From Streptosporangium album (GTDB lineage Bacteria > Actinomycetota > Actinomycetes > Streptosporangiales > Streptosporangiaceae): a stretch of DNA of 64,000 nucleotides. Location of the stretch: contig NZ_JACHJU010000003.1 of assembly GCF_014203795.1 (NCBI RefSeq), forward strand, positions 496,001 through 560,000. The letters are read 5' to 3'. The notes under the pieces are model-generated. The model was not told the origin of the DNA. It saw only the letters and a list, made by a program, of their open reading frames with translations, and searched no databases. Numbering within the stretch: position 1 is the stretch's first letter; each line of letters begins with the position of its first letter. This document shows, in pieces, positions 1 to 8,272 of the stretch. A program made the translations under genes and the position numbers.

Positions 1-106
1 CCCCGTCGGCAGCCGGCTCGCCGGAACCGGCACACGCGGTCAACACCGCCACCATCCCGGCACCTCCCGCGCCCAACATCACCGCACGACGCGTCGTATC
101 AGTCAT
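1..106 (-). CDS. Tat-exported lipoprotein, N-terminus only (probable Rieske paralogue)
   Basis: The gene is cut by the window edge and only about 35 N-terminal residues are visible. They form a twin-arginine signal (TTRRAVMLGAGG), a hydrophobic stretch and a lipobox ending LTAC, so the product should be exported folded and lipidated on the outer face of the membrane. The start ATG follows GGAGG at a good distance. The signal closely resembles that of the Rieske lipoprotein just downstream, which suggests a tandem duplicate. The cluster-binding part lies outside the window, so the Rieske assignment is inference. Confidence 0.55.
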   Translation of the reverse strand, partial: MTDTTRRAVMLGAGGAGMVAVLTACAGSGEPAADG

Positions 107-245
107 GGTCGTCCTCCAGAGTCCTCAGCTTCATCTTCAGTTACGGCTGCACCCCGCTGCCGGTTCAGCATGCCGTACCCCTTGTCGGAGGGCTGTGAAG
201 AATTACGCCTTCGATGCGCTTATGTCCATGTCAGCGACGGCCGGA

Positions 246-647
246 TCAGGTCATCACGATGCCGTCGCCGTCGACCTTCAGCGCGAACTCGACCAGCGGA
301 GCCTCGGCCGGGCCCTTGAGGCACTTGCCGGAGTCGGCGGCGAACTCGCTGCCGTGGCAGGGGCAGCGGATGACCCCGTCCGCGACCCGGCCGACCGAGC
401 AGCCCCTGTGCGGGCAGCTCGCGGTGAACGCCTTGAACACCCCTGCCGAGGGCTGAGTGATCACGATCTTCCATTTGGCGATGACCTTGCCGCCGCCTAC
501 CGGCACATCTGCCGTCTGGGCGATGACCTTGCCCTTGATGCCCGGCGGCACGACACCGGGACCGGGTTCGCCGCCGGCGCAGCCGGTGAGCGCCGCCCCG
601 CACGCCACGGCCGCCGTGGCGCCGATCACGTGCCTGCGTGTGGGCAT
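246..647 (-). CDS. Rieske (2Fe-2S) domain lipoprotein, Tat-exported
   Basis: About 133 aa. The N-terminus has a twin-arginine motif (PTRRHVIGATAAV) and a lipobox (LTGC), so the protein is probably exported by Tat and lipid-anchored. The C-terminal half carries the two Rieske cluster loops, CPHRGC and CPCHGSEF, giving the two Cys and two His that bind a [2Fe-2S] cluster. The start was placed at MPTRRHV because AAGG sits about 7 nt upstream; a longer reading adds 18 residues before the Tat signal and is unlikely. It is small, with a single Rieske domain and no oxygenase or cytochrome partner nearby, so the redox partner is unknown. The preceding gene has a matching signal peptide. Confidence 0.88.
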   Translation of the reverse strand: MPTRRHVIGATAAVACGAALTGCAGGEPGPGVVPPGIKGKVIAQTADVPVGGGKVIAKWKIVITQPSAGVFKAFTASCPHRGCSVGRVADGVIRCPCHGSEFAADSGKCLKGPAEAPLVEFALKVDGDGIVMT

Positions 648-708
648 CGTGGAACCTTCACTACTGCTCATCGCGGCCCTTCTCGCAATGTCCCCCGCCA
701 AAACCGGA

Positions 709-736
709 CTACCGCGTCAAGGGTATTGACGCGGTA
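709..736 (-). terminator. Rho-independent terminator after uvrA
   Basis: A perfect 12-bp stem (CTACCGCGTCAA with its complement) and a 5-nt loop lie 20 nt beyond the uvrA stop codon. On the minus strand it is followed after a few bases by a short T run (GGTTTT). It separates uvrA from the Rieske gene. Confidence 0.8.
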
Positions 737-756
737 GCCCGGCTCCCCATCCGGCC

Positions 757-3597
757 TCAGGTGCCGAGGATTTTGCGCAGGAACCGTCCGGTGTGGCTGT
801 CGTCGACCAGAGCCACCTCTTCGGGCGTGCCGGTGGCCAGCACGCTGCCACCTCGGGAGCCTCCCTCGGGTCCCATGTCGATCAGCCAGTCGGCGGTCTT
901 GATCACGTCCAGGTTGTGTTCGATGACGATGACCGTGTTGCCGCCGTCGACGAGCTTGCCGAGCACGCCCAGCAGCCGCCGGATGTCCTCGAAGTGCAGG
1001 CCCGTGGTCGGCTCGTCCAGCACGTAGATCGTCCGGCCGGTGGAACGGCGCTGCAGCTCGGAGGCGAGCTTGACGCGCTGCGCCTCACCACCGGACAGCG
1101 TCGTGGCCGGCTGCCCCAGCCGGACATAGCCCAGGCCGACGTCGTTCAGCGTCTGGAGGTAGCGCTTGATGGACGGGATCGCGTCGAAGAAGCCGAGTGC
1201 CTCCTCGATCGGCATGTCGAGCACCTCGGAGATCGTCTTGCCCTTGTAATGGACCTCCAGGGTCTCCCGGTTGTATCGAGCCCCGTGGCAGATCTCACAC
1301 GGCACGTAGACGTCCGGCAGGAAGTTCATCTCGATCTTGATGGTGCCGTCACCCGAGCATGCCTCGCACCGGCCGCCCTTGACGTTGAAGCTGAACCGGC
1401 CCTTCTGATAGCCGCGGACCTTGGCCTCGGTGGTCTGCGCGAACAGGTCGCGGACCTTGTCGAAGACGCCGGTGTAGGTCGCCGGGTTGGACCGTGGGGT
1501 GCGTCCGATCGGCGACTGGTCGACGTGCACGACCTTGTCGACGAGATCCATCCCGTTGACCCGCGAGTGACGGCCGGGGACGGTGCGCGCGCCGTTGAGC
1601 TCCTTGGCCAGGGCGTTGTAGAGGATGTCGTTGACCAGTGTGGACTTGCCGGATCCCGAGACGCCGGTGACCGCGGTGAACACCCCGAGGGGGAACTCCA
1701 CGTCCACGCCCTTGAGGTTGTGCTCGCGGGCGCCCTTCACCGTGATCTGCCGCTTCTTGTCGCGTTTGCGGCGATGGGCGGGGATGACGATGCTCTTGCG
1801 TCCGGACAGGTAGGCGCCGGTCATCGAGTCCTCGGAGGCCAGCAGGTCCGCCACCGTGCCGGAGACGACGACCTGGCCACCGTGCTCACCCGCGCCGGGG
1901 CCGATGTCCACCACCCAGTCGGCCGCGGCGATGGTGTCCTCGTCGTGCTCGACCACGATGAGCGTGTTGCCCATGTCCCGTAGCCGGATCAGGGTCTCCA
2001 GCAGCCGCTGGTTGTCACGCTGGTGCAGGCCGATGGACGGCTCGTCGAGCACGTAGAGCACGCCGACCAGACCCGAGCCGATCTGGGTGGCCAACCGGAT
2101 GCGCTGGGCCTCGCCTCCGGCGAGGGTGCCCGACGCACGGTCCATGGTCAGGTAGTCGAGGCCCACGTCGAGCAGGAAACCCATCCGGGCGTTGATCTCC
2201 TTGACCACCCGCTCGGCGATCTGCATGTCCCGGTCGGACAGCTCCAGCTTGGCCAGGAACGCCGCGCAGTCACCGATCGACATCGCCGAGACGTCGGCGA
2301 TCGACCGGCCGTCCACCGTCACGGCCAGGGAGACCGGCTTGAGCCTGGCTCCCTTACAGGCCGGGCAGGGGATCTCCCGCATGTAGCCTTCGTACTTCTC
2401 CCGCATGCCGTCGCTCTCGGACTCGGCATGGCGGCGCTGCACCCAGGGGATGGCCCCTTCGAACGTGGTGTAGTAGGAACGCTCACGGCCGTAGCGGTTG
2501 CTGTAGCGGACGTGGACCTGCTCGCCGTAACCGTGCAGCAGGGCGTTCTGCGCCTTCTTCGGAAGCCTCTCCCACGGGGTGGTGATCTTGAAACCCATCG
2601 TGAGACCGAGAGCCTCGACGAGGCGGACGAAGTAATCGCTGGTGTGCCCGCCGGCCCATGGGGAGATCGCGCCGTCGTCCAGCGCCTTCTCCGGGTCGGG
2701 CACGATCAGGTCGGGGTCGACCTCCATCCGCACCCCGAGGCCGGTGCACTCGGTACAGGCCCCGAAGGGCGAGTTGAAGGAGAACGAGCGAGGCTCCAGC
2801 TCCTCGAACGACAGGTCGTCGTAGGGGCAGTAGAGGTGCTCGGAGTAGAAGCGCTCACGGTTCGGGTCGTTCTCGGGGAGGTCGACGAACTCCAACGTGA
2901 TCGTGCCACCCGAAAGCTGCAGAGCGGTCTCCACGGAACCGGTGAGACGACTGCGCGCGCTCTCCTTGACCGTCAGCCGGTCGACGATCACCTCGATGTC
3001 ATGCTTCTCCTGCTTCTTCAGCGTCGGCGGCTCGTCCAGCCGGACCACCGTGCCGTCGACACGGGCCCGGGCGAAGCCCTTGGCCTGAAGCTGGCTGAAA
3101 AGCTCGGCGTATTCCCCCTTGCGGCCGCGGACCACCGGGGCGAGCACCTGGAATCGGGTGCCCTCCGGCAGCTCCATCACCCGGTCGACGATCTGCTCCG
3201 GGCTCTGCCGGGCGATCGTACGGCCGCACTGCGGGCAGTGTGGCTTGCCGATGCGCGCCCAGAGCAGGCGGAGGTAGTCGTAGACCTCGGTGATCGTGCC
3301 GACCGTCGAACGCGGGTTACGGCTCGTCGACTTCTGGTCGATCGACACCGCGGGCGACAGCCCCTCGATGAAGTCGACGTCGGGCTTGTCCATCTGCCCG
3401 AGGAACTGGCGGGCGTAGGCCGACAGCGACTCGACATAGCGCCGCTGGCCCTCGGCGAAGATGGTGTCGAAGGCCAGGCTGGACTTACCCGAGCCGGACA
3501 GTCCGGTGAAGACGATCAGAGAGTCTCGCGGCAGGTCCAGCGAGACGTCCTTGAGGTTGTGTTCGCGTGCGCCACGCACGATGAGGCGGTCAGCCAC
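757..3597 (-). CDS. uvrA: UvrABC excinuclease subunit A
   Basis: 946 aa, normal for UvrA. This is the damage-sensing ATPase of nucleotide excision repair: it scans DNA as a dimer and loads UvrB. Two ABC ATPase modules are visible, with Walker [10 protein letters not shown] near residue 32 and GVSGSGKST near residue 643. Zinc-finger cysteine pairs ([13 protein letters not shown] and CEICHG) and the ABC signature LSGGEAQR are present. The start was set at the GTG of [14 protein letters not shown] with GGGA about 7 nt upstream, because the 55 residues before it in the open frame look non-coding. It is transcribed divergently from the isomerase/MBL pair, as in mycobacteria. A damage-type promoter lies upstream. 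Confidence 0.97.
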   Translation of the reverse strand: MADRLIVRGAREHNLKDVSLDLPRDSLIVFTGLSGSGKSSLAFDTIFAEGQRRYVESLSAYARQFLGQMDKPDVDFIEGLSPAVSIDQKSTSRNPRSTVGTITEVYDYLRLLWARIGKPHCPQCGRTIARQSPEQIVDRVMELPEGTRFQVLAPVVRGRKGEYAELFSQLQAKGFARARVDGTVVRLDEPPTLKKQEKHDIEVIVDRLTVKESARSRLTGSVETALQLSGGTITLEFVDLPENDPNRERFYSEHLYCPYDDLSFEELEPRSFSFNSPFGACTECTGLGVRMEVDPDLIVPDPEKALDDGAISPWAGGHTSDYFVRLVEALGLTMGFKITTPWERLPKKAQNALLHGYGEQVHVRYSNRYGRERSYYTTFEGAIPWVQRRHAESESDGMREKYEGYMREIPCPACKGARLKPVSLAVTVDGRSIADVSAMSIGDCAAFLAKLELSDRDMQIAERVVKEINARMGFLLDVGLDYLTMDRASGTLAGGEAQRIRLATQIGSGLVGVLYVLDEPSIGLHQRDNQRLLETLIRLRDMGNTLIVVEHDEDTIAAADWVVDIGPGAGEHGGQVVVSGTVADLLASEDSMTGAYLSGRKSIVIPAHRRKRDKKRQITVKGAREHNLKGVDVEFPLGVFTAVTGVSGSGKSTLVNDILYNALAKELNGARTVPGRHSRVNGMDLVDKVVHVDQSPIGRTPRSNPATYTGVFDKVRDLFAQTTEAKVRGYQKGRFSFNVKGGRCEACSGDGTIKIEMNFLPDVYVPCEICHGARYNRETLEVHYKGKTISEVLDMPIEEALGFFDAIPSIKRYLQTLNDVGLGYVRLGQPATTLSGGEAQRVKLASELQRRSTGRTIYVLDEPTTGLHFEDIRRLLGVLGKLVDGGNTVIVIEHNLDVIKTADWLIDMGPEGGSRGGSVLATGTPEEVALVDDSHTGRFLRKILGT

Positions 3598-3641
3598 TGC
3601 AGTCCCGACGTCGTTGTAGAAGGTTAAGAGCGGTCGCGGGA

Positions 3642-3664
3642 AGACTAGCGACGGGGTCCGACAA
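3642..3664 (-). promoter_or_regulatory. PafBC / RecA-independent DNA-damage promoter of uvrA
   Basis: On the minus strand TTGTCGGAC is followed by exactly 8 nt and then TAGTCT. This closely matches the mycobacterial RecA-independent damage promoter (TTGTCRGTG-N8-TANNNT), which the activator PafBC recognises; uvrA is among the genes controlled this way in mycobacteria. The predicted transcript start would leave a leader of about 40 nt. No LexA box was found in the same interval. The last two bases of the first element (AC) differ from consensus. Confidence 0.6.
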
Positions 3665-3727
3665 TTTTCGGAGCAACGTCCGGAGGGCTCTGGGTTTCCC
3701 CGCCGTCTCCAGACTACGGGCTTCCCG

Positions 3728-3755
3728 CGAGTCATCGAGGTCGCTTGATGACTCG
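3728..3755. promoter_or_regulatory. Inverted repeat in the uvrA / isomerase divergent interval
   Basis: A perfect 9-bp inverted repeat, CGAGTCATC and GATGACTCG with a 10-bp spacer, sits in the 280-bp interval between uvrA and the divergent isomerase gene. Its size and place suit a dimeric regulator, but no cognate factor is encoded beside it. Confidence 0.3.
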
Positions 3756-3877
3756 GCCACATCTTCCAACCACGGGGACACGATCGTTTATGCCCTGGCC
3801 CGGAACCCCGCCCAGATGGTGGAGTGGTGAGACGAGATCCTCCTCATCCGAAGGGGCCTCACGTCCAAGGAGTCCTG

Positions 3878-4690
3878 ATGAACGTCCTGGAAACGCTCCG
3901 GGCCGAGCTGACCATCTCCACCGCCCGTCTGCTCGCCACCGCCGCCGGACTGTCCGACGACGGCGTCGCGGCGCCCTCCCGGTTGCCTGGCTGGACCCGG
4001 GGGCACGTGCTCGCCCACCTCGCACGCAACGCCGATAGTCACGTCAACCTCATGACATGGGCCAGAACCGGCGTCGTGACCCCCCAGTACCCCGATCCGG
4101 CGGCACGCGACGCCGGGATCGAGGCGGGAGCCGCACGGCCCGCGAAGGAGCAACTGGCCGACCTGGAGGAGAGCGCGGCGGGCCTGGCCAAGGCGATCGA
4201 CATGGTGCCCGCCAAGGGGTGGACCACGATGATCAGCGGCATGCGCCCGCCCGGCCACCCTGCCTGGTACGTGCTGGTCCGCCGGCTACGCGAGATCGAG
4301 ATGCACCACGTTGACCTGGGGGCGGGCTACGGGTGCGCCGACTGGCCGGAGACGTTCGTCCGCAGGGAGTTACACGACGCGATGGTGTCCTGGCCGTACG
4401 AGCTCGGCACGGTCAGCGAGATCGTGGTCGAGGAGGTCAAGGAGGGCGACAATCACCATCAGGTCTGGCGGGATCTCGGATCGGGACCGGTGGTGCAGGG
4501 CGATGCCTGGACCCTGCTGGGCTGGCTGACCGGCCGCTCGCCGGGGACGGGGCTTAGGGTGATGCCGGAGGGGTCACGTGGCAACCGGCCCGCCGGAGCC
4601 GGCGCCGGGCCGCTACCGGCGCCGCCACCGTGGCTGATCATGCCGGCGCCCCCTCACCTGCCCGCTGCCCCTCCTGAGGAGTACCCATGA
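3878..4690 (+). CDS. Maleylpyruvate isomerase family, mycothiol-dependent (MDMPI/DinB fold)
   Basis: 270 aa. The N-terminal half matches the mycothiol-dependent maleylpyruvate isomerase / DinB-like four-helix fold: PGWTRGHVLAHLARNAD is the typical metal-binding helix, with further histidines near HPAWYVLVRRLREIEMHHVDLG. Proteins of this type use the actinobacterial thiol mycothiol as cofactor or substrate. The start was placed at MNVLETL with AAGGAG close upstream. Its stop overlaps the next gene by 4 nt (ATGA), so the two are translationally coupled. No gentisate or maleylpyruvate pathway gene is nearby, so the substrate may be a mycothiol adduct (inference). Confidence 0.85.
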   Translation: MNVLETLRAELTISTARLLATAAGLSDDGVAAPSRLPGWTRGHVLAHLARNADSHVNLMTWARTGVVTPQYPDPAARDAGIEAGAARPAKEQLADLEESAAGLAKAIDMVPAKGWTTMISGMRPPGHPAWYVLVRRLREIEMHHVDLGAGYGCADWPETFVRRELHDAMVSWPYELGTVSEIVVEEVKEGDNHHQVWRDLGSGPVVQGDAWTLLGWLTGRSPGTGLRVMPEGSRGNRPAGAGAGPLPAPPPWLIMPAPPHLPAAPPEEYP

Positions 4691-5328
4691 CGTACACCGG
4701 TGACGTGCAGGTCGGTGGTCCCGCCGACGTGCGTGAGCTGCCCGCCCTGACGATCTCCAAGCTGGCGGTCGGCCCGTTCGACAACAACGCCTACCTGGTG
4801 CGGTGCAACGAGACCGGCGACGGCGTGCTGATCGACGCCGCCGCCGACGCCGACCGGCTGCTGGAGCTGATCGGCGACCAGCCGATCAGCAAGATCGTCA
4901 CCACCCATCAGCACGGCGACCACTGGCAGGCCCTGGAGCAGGTCGCCGCCGCGACGGGCGCGGCGGTGGTCGCACACCCCCTCGACGCGAGCGCGCTGCC
5001 GGTGCCGGTGGACCTGGAGGTCGAACACGGCGACGGGGTCACCGTCGGCGTGGTGACGCTGGAGGTGATCCACCTGCGCGGGCACACGCCGGGCTCGATC
5101 GCCCTGCACCACCCCGGTCACCTGTTCACCGGCGACTCCCTGTTCCCCGGCGGCGTCGGCAACACCAACAAGGACCCGGAGCGCTTCAACCAGCTGTTCA
5201 CGGACGTGTCGGAGCGCGTCTTCGACCGGCTGCCCGACGAGACCTGGGTGTACCCGGGTCACGGCAGGGACACCACGCTCGGCGCCGAGCGGCCCTCCCT
5301 GCCGGAGTGGCGGGAACGCGGCTGGTAG
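4687..5328 (+). CDS. MBL-fold metallo-hydrolase, glyoxalase II-like
   Basis: 213 aa. It has the metallo-beta-lactamase zinc motif THQHGDHW, then HTPGSIALHH, TGDSLFPGG and YPGHGRDT, which together supply the two-metal site of glyoxalase II-type thioesterases. It starts inside the preceding isomerase gene (ATGA overlap) and corresponds in position to Rv1637c, next to uvrA. A thioester hydrolase coupled to a mycothiol-dependent enzyme suggests a two-step detoxification route with mycothiol, which is inference from context. Its end converges on pssA, with a strong terminator hairpin between them. Confidence 0.88.
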   Translation: MTYTGDVQVGGPADVRELPALTISKLAVGPFDNNAYLVRCNETGDGVLIDAAADADRLLELIGDQPISKIVTTHQHGDHWQALEQVAAATGAAVVAHPLDASALPVPVDLEVEHGDGVTVGVVTLEVIHLRGHTPGSIALHHPGHLFTGDSLFPGGVGNTNKDPERFNQLFTDVSERVFDRLPDETWVYPGHGRDTTLGAERPSLPEWRERGW

Positions 5329-5335
5329 ACACCAC

Positions 5336-5370
5336 CCGCACGGCTGACGCACGAGGCGTCAGCCGTGCGG
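5336..5370. terminator. Bidirectional terminator between MBL gene and pssA
   Basis: A perfect 15-bp stem (CCGCACGGCTGACGC with its complement) and 5-nt loop begins 8 nt after the MBL stop codon. It lies between two convergent genes and so can serve both strands. Confidence 0.75.
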
Positions 5371-5448
5371 ACCGGCCCGCGGACATCCCTCACGCGGACC
5401 ATACGGACATCGGCCCGCGGACCGGTCGGCGGCGGAGGCCGTGATCGG

Positions 5449-6279
5449 TCAGGTGAGGCTCTCGGACTCCCTGCGCTCCTTGCGCTTCTCCCTCTTGAAC
5501 ATCAGGACGCGCAGGGGGATGGCGGCCACGATGGTCACCTGCATGATGGCGCCGACCTTGATCAGTGTGTCGCCACCGGCCAGTCCCGCGGCCCAGATGG
5601 TCAGGCAGGCAACGTTGATCATCATCCAGGCGAGCACGGCCGCGGCCAGGTTGCCCTTGGGCTTGGGGTATTCGATCCGGCTCACCATGAGGTAGGCCAC
5701 GCCGAAAATGGGCAGCAGGGTCACGACCGACGGCGGGAACAGCAGCACGATCGAGACCACCGTCATGGCGCCCATGGGGATGGGCAGACCCATGAAGTCA
5801 CCGCTCGTGGTCTTCACGCAGGCGAAGCGCGCCAACCGGATCACCCCGGCCAGCAGCACCGATGCGGCGGCGACCATCACCAACGGGAACGGCACCTTAT
5901 GGGTGAAACCACCCCAGATGACCACCATGAAGGCGGGGGCGAAGCCGAAGCTGATCACATCGGCCAGGTTGTCCAGCTCGGCCCCCATGGCCGAGGCACG
6001 GAATTTACGGGCCACCAGACCGTCGAACAGGTCGCAGGTGGCACCGATCAAGAGCAGCACCACCGCGGTGCCGAAGAACTGAGGAACGGCCGCGAACTTC
6101 ACGCCCGCCTGGAGCTGGTTGATCGCCGACCAGGCCAGCACGCAGACGGCGAGGAAGCCGCACAGGGCGTTGCCGAGGGAGAGAGAGTCCGCAGCCGAGA
6201 GCCGGAACGCCTTGCCGACAGGCCCTCGGGGCTCGTCGTCCGTCTCATCCAGCGGCCAGCTCGCGTCAGCCGTGGTCAA
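5449..6279 (-). CDS. pssA: CDP-diacylglycerol-serine O-phosphatidyltransferase
   Basis: 276 aa membrane protein. It makes phosphatidylserine from CDP-diacylglycerol and serine. The CDP-alcohol phosphatidyltransferase signature is clear in CDLFDGLVARKF followed by GAELDNLAD, the DG-AR-G-D-D pattern that binds metal and CDP. Several hydrophobic segments surround it. Its ATG lies inside the end of the upstream psd gene (14-nt overlap), so decarboxylase and synthase are made together as two consecutive steps to phosphatidylethanolamine. Confidence 0.95.
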   Translation of the reverse strand: MTTADASWPLDETDDEPRGPVGKAFRLSAADSLSLGNALCGFLAVCVLAWSAINQLQAGVKFAAVPQFFGTAVVLLLIGATCDLFDGLVARKFRASAMGAELDNLADVISFGFAPAFMVVIWGGFTHKVPFPLVMVAAASVLLAGVIRLARFACVKTTSGDFMGLPIPMGAMTVVSIVLLFPPSVVTLLPIFGVAYLMVSRIEYPKPKGNLAAAVLAWMMINVACLTIWAAGLAGGDTLIKVGAIMQVTIVAAIPLRVLMFKREKRKERRESESLT

Positions 6280-6913
6280 GTCCGGTCACCCCCGCGACGG
6301 TCCGCTGCCCGACCGACACGGCAGGGGTGATTCCCTCGGGGAGATAGAGGTCCACCCGCGAGCCGAACCGGATGAGCCCGATCCTCTCGGCTCTGGCCAC
6401 CTTCGCCCCTGCCGTCACGTAGGGCATGATGCGACGCGCGACCGCACCGGCGATCTGGACCAGCTCGATGTCGCCGAGCGCGGTGTCCAGATGCCACACG
6501 ACCCGCTCGTTCTTGTCGCTGTCCTTGTTGAAGGCGGGCACGAACCCTCCGGCCACGTGCTCCACCGAGGTGACCGTGGCGGCCAGCGGAGCACGGTTGA
6601 CGTGCACGTCGAGAGGGCTCATGAAGATGGCCACCCTCGTGCGGCCGTCCGGCCAGGGATCGATGCTCTGCACCACGCCGTCGGCGGGCGACAGGATCCG
6701 TGCGGGACCTGGCGTGCGCTCGGGGTCGCGGAAGAACCAGAGCATGCCACCGGCGAGCGCGGTCAAGGGAGCCGCCGCCAACGCCCAGCGCCGGTCACGG
6801 CGGCTGAGCAGTGAGGTCACTGCGGCGGCGGCCACGGTCGGGAGCAACCACGGGGAGACGCCACGTGCCAGCCGTACCCGGCCTGGCTGGTGGCTTGCAG
6901 AATCGTGGGACAC
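6266..6913 (-). CDS. psd: Phosphatidylserine decarboxylase proenzyme
   Basis: 215 aa, the short decarboxylase type. It converts phosphatidylserine to phosphatidylethanolamine using a pyruvoyl group formed by self-cleavage. The cleavage site is the Gly-Ser of IRFGSRVDLYLP near the C-terminus, and SPADGVVQ and MSPLDVHVNRAP are typical family motifs. One or two N-terminal hydrophobic segments (WLLPTVAAAAVTSLL and a second one) anchor it. Start GTG with AAAGG 6 nt upstream. First gene of the psd-pssA pair. Confidence 0.95.
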   Translation of the reverse strand: MSHDSASHQPGRVRLARGVSPWLLPTVAAAAVTSLLSRRDRRWALAAAPLTALAGGMLWFFRDPERTPGPARILSPADGVVQSIDPWPDGRTRVAIFMSPLDVHVNRAPLAATVTSVEHVAGGFVPAFNKDSDKNERVVWHLDTALGDIELVQIAGAVARRIMPYVTAGAKVARAERIGLIRFGSRVDLYLPEGITPAVSVGQRTVAGVTGLDHG

Positions 6914-7042
6914 GGGGAACCTTTTGTCATGTCTTGCGGCATTAGACCGGTATGTCTACCTGCCTTGAGGCAGGATGCTACCCATCTTCTCTGCCCTTGT
7001 ATGGCGCAACCAGACAAGCAAAGCCCCTCACACGCCGATCCG

Positions 7043-8041
7043 CTAGCCCTGCGTGCCACTCGCGGAGGTGGTGATTTCCTTGCTTTCGCGTCCGTCGCGA
7101 CGGATCTTGATCAGGCTGGCCACGGTGGTGATCACCATGGTGACGCCGATGACCGACAACGACAGCCAGATGGGCACCTCCGGCGCCCAGGAGACGCCAC
7201 TGGAGTGCAGCGCCTCGAGAATCAGCTTAACCCCGATAAAACCGAGGATGAACGCGAGACCGTAGCTCAGATAGACCAGTCGCTGCAGCAGACCACCCAG
7301 CAGGAAGTAGAGCTGACGTAGCCCCATCAGGGCGAACGCGTTGGCGCTGAAGACGATGAAGGCGTCGGTCGTGAGGCCGAAGATCGCGGGAATGGAGTCG
7401 AGCGCGAACAGCAGGTCCGTGGTGCCGATGGCGACCATCACGATCAGCAGAGGTGTGACCATGCGCTTGCCGTCGACCTTGACGATGACCTTGGATTCCA
7501 CGTAGTCGTCGGTGTGCGGCAGCACCCGCCGCGCCCAGCGCAGTACCGCGTTCTCCTTGTACTCGTCCTCGTCCTCGTCGTGGCCGTGCTGGCGGACCAG
7601 CTGCACCGCCGTGTAGATCAGGAACAGGCCGAAGACGTAGAACAACCACCCGAAGCTCGCCAGCGCGGCGGCGCCGACGGCGATGAAGGCACCGCGCATG
7701 ACCAGGGCCATCAGGATGCCGACCAGCAGCACCTTGTGCTGGTGCACCTTGGGCACCGCGAAGCGGGTCATGATGATGTAGAAGACGAAGAGGTTGTCGA
7801 CGCTCAGGCTGTACTCGGTGATGTAGCCGGCGAAGAACTGACCCGCCGGGGTCGGCCCACCGAAGATCCACAGCACGACGCCGAAGACGACCGCGAGCGT
7901 GACGTAGAAGGCGACCCAGAAACCGGCCTGCTTCAGAGAGAACTCTCGGGGCTCACCCCGGTCGACGATCCAGAGATCCAGGGCAAGAACCAGAAGGAGA
8001 CCACCGATAACGGCAATCCATGCCCAAAAAGGAACAATCAC
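7043..8041 (-). CDS. TerC family membrane protein, probable manganese exporter
   Basis: 332 aa with about nine hydrophobic segments. TerC motifs are plain: SVDNLFVFYIIMTRF and LLFALDSIPAIFG carry the membrane-embedded acidic residues thought to bind metal. A charged cytoplasmic loop with DEDEDEYKE follows the middle segments. TerC proteins handle manganese, in export or in metal loading of secreted proteins. The GTG start of VIVPFWAWIA was chosen because GGAGG lies just upstream and because a manganese riboswitch ends immediately before it; a longer frame would run through the riboswitch. Confidence 0.92.
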   Translation of the reverse strand: MIVPFWAWIAVIGGLLLVLALDLWIVDRGEPREFSLKQAGFWVAFYVTLAVVFGVVLWIFGGPTPAGQFFAGYITEYSLSVDNLFVFYIIMTRFAVPKVHQHKVLLVGILMALVMRGAFIAVGAAALASFGWLFYVFGLFLIYTAVQLVRQHGHDEDEDEYKENAVLRWARRVLPHTDDYVESKVIVKVDGKRMVTPLLIVMVAIGTTDLLFALDSIPAIFGLTTDAFIVFSANAFALMGLRQLYFLLGGLLQRLVYLSYGLAFILGFIGVKLILEALHSSGVSWAPEVPIWLSLSVIGVTMVITTVASLIKIRRDGRESKEITTSASGTQG

Positions 8042-8051
8042 GATGAATAAC

Positions 8052-8192
8052 CCTCCGGCGGCGCGCACGACTGACTGCCGGAGGTCTCTCCCGCCCGCAG
8101 AGATCTGGACGCGGACCAACAGCCCCGGGGGCCTCGTGGAGCGAGGCAACACCGTGATGACGAGACTGTCGCGAAGGGATACTCCCCCCCTA
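8052..8192 (-). ncRNA. yybP-ykoY manganese riboswitch upstream of terC
   Basis: The leader holds the conserved yybP-ykoY blocks in order on the minus strand: GGGGGGAGTATCCC, then TCGTCATCACGG, and finally GGGAGAGACCTCC before the start codon. This class senses Mn2+ and commonly precedes terC-like exporter genes. The 3' block overlaps CCTCCGGC (8077-8084), which can pair over 8 bp with GCCGGAGG (8052-8059), the terC Shine-Dalgarno region. That gives a simple translational switch: manganese holds the 3' block in the aptamer and frees the ribosome site. Confidence 0.85.
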
Positions 8193-8200
8193 ACCAAGCC

Positions 8201-8206
8201 AGTATA
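8201..8206 (-). promoter_or_regulatory. -10 element of the riboswitch-terC transcript
   Basis: TATACT on the minus strand lies just upstream of the first riboswitch block, so transcription would start almost at the aptamer's 5' edge. No convincing -35 element was seen at the normal distance. Confidence 0.5.
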
Positions 8207-8272
8207 GGTGTGACGCTTGGAAGCGCCTAATCCAACGATCAGGCAAGGCGTGGGGATTCGTTTCCCTACCGG

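Noticed and set aside
105-737. Overlapping plus-strand frames across the Rieske gene
   Set aside because: Antisense to the Rieske coding sequence, whose cluster motifs are intact.
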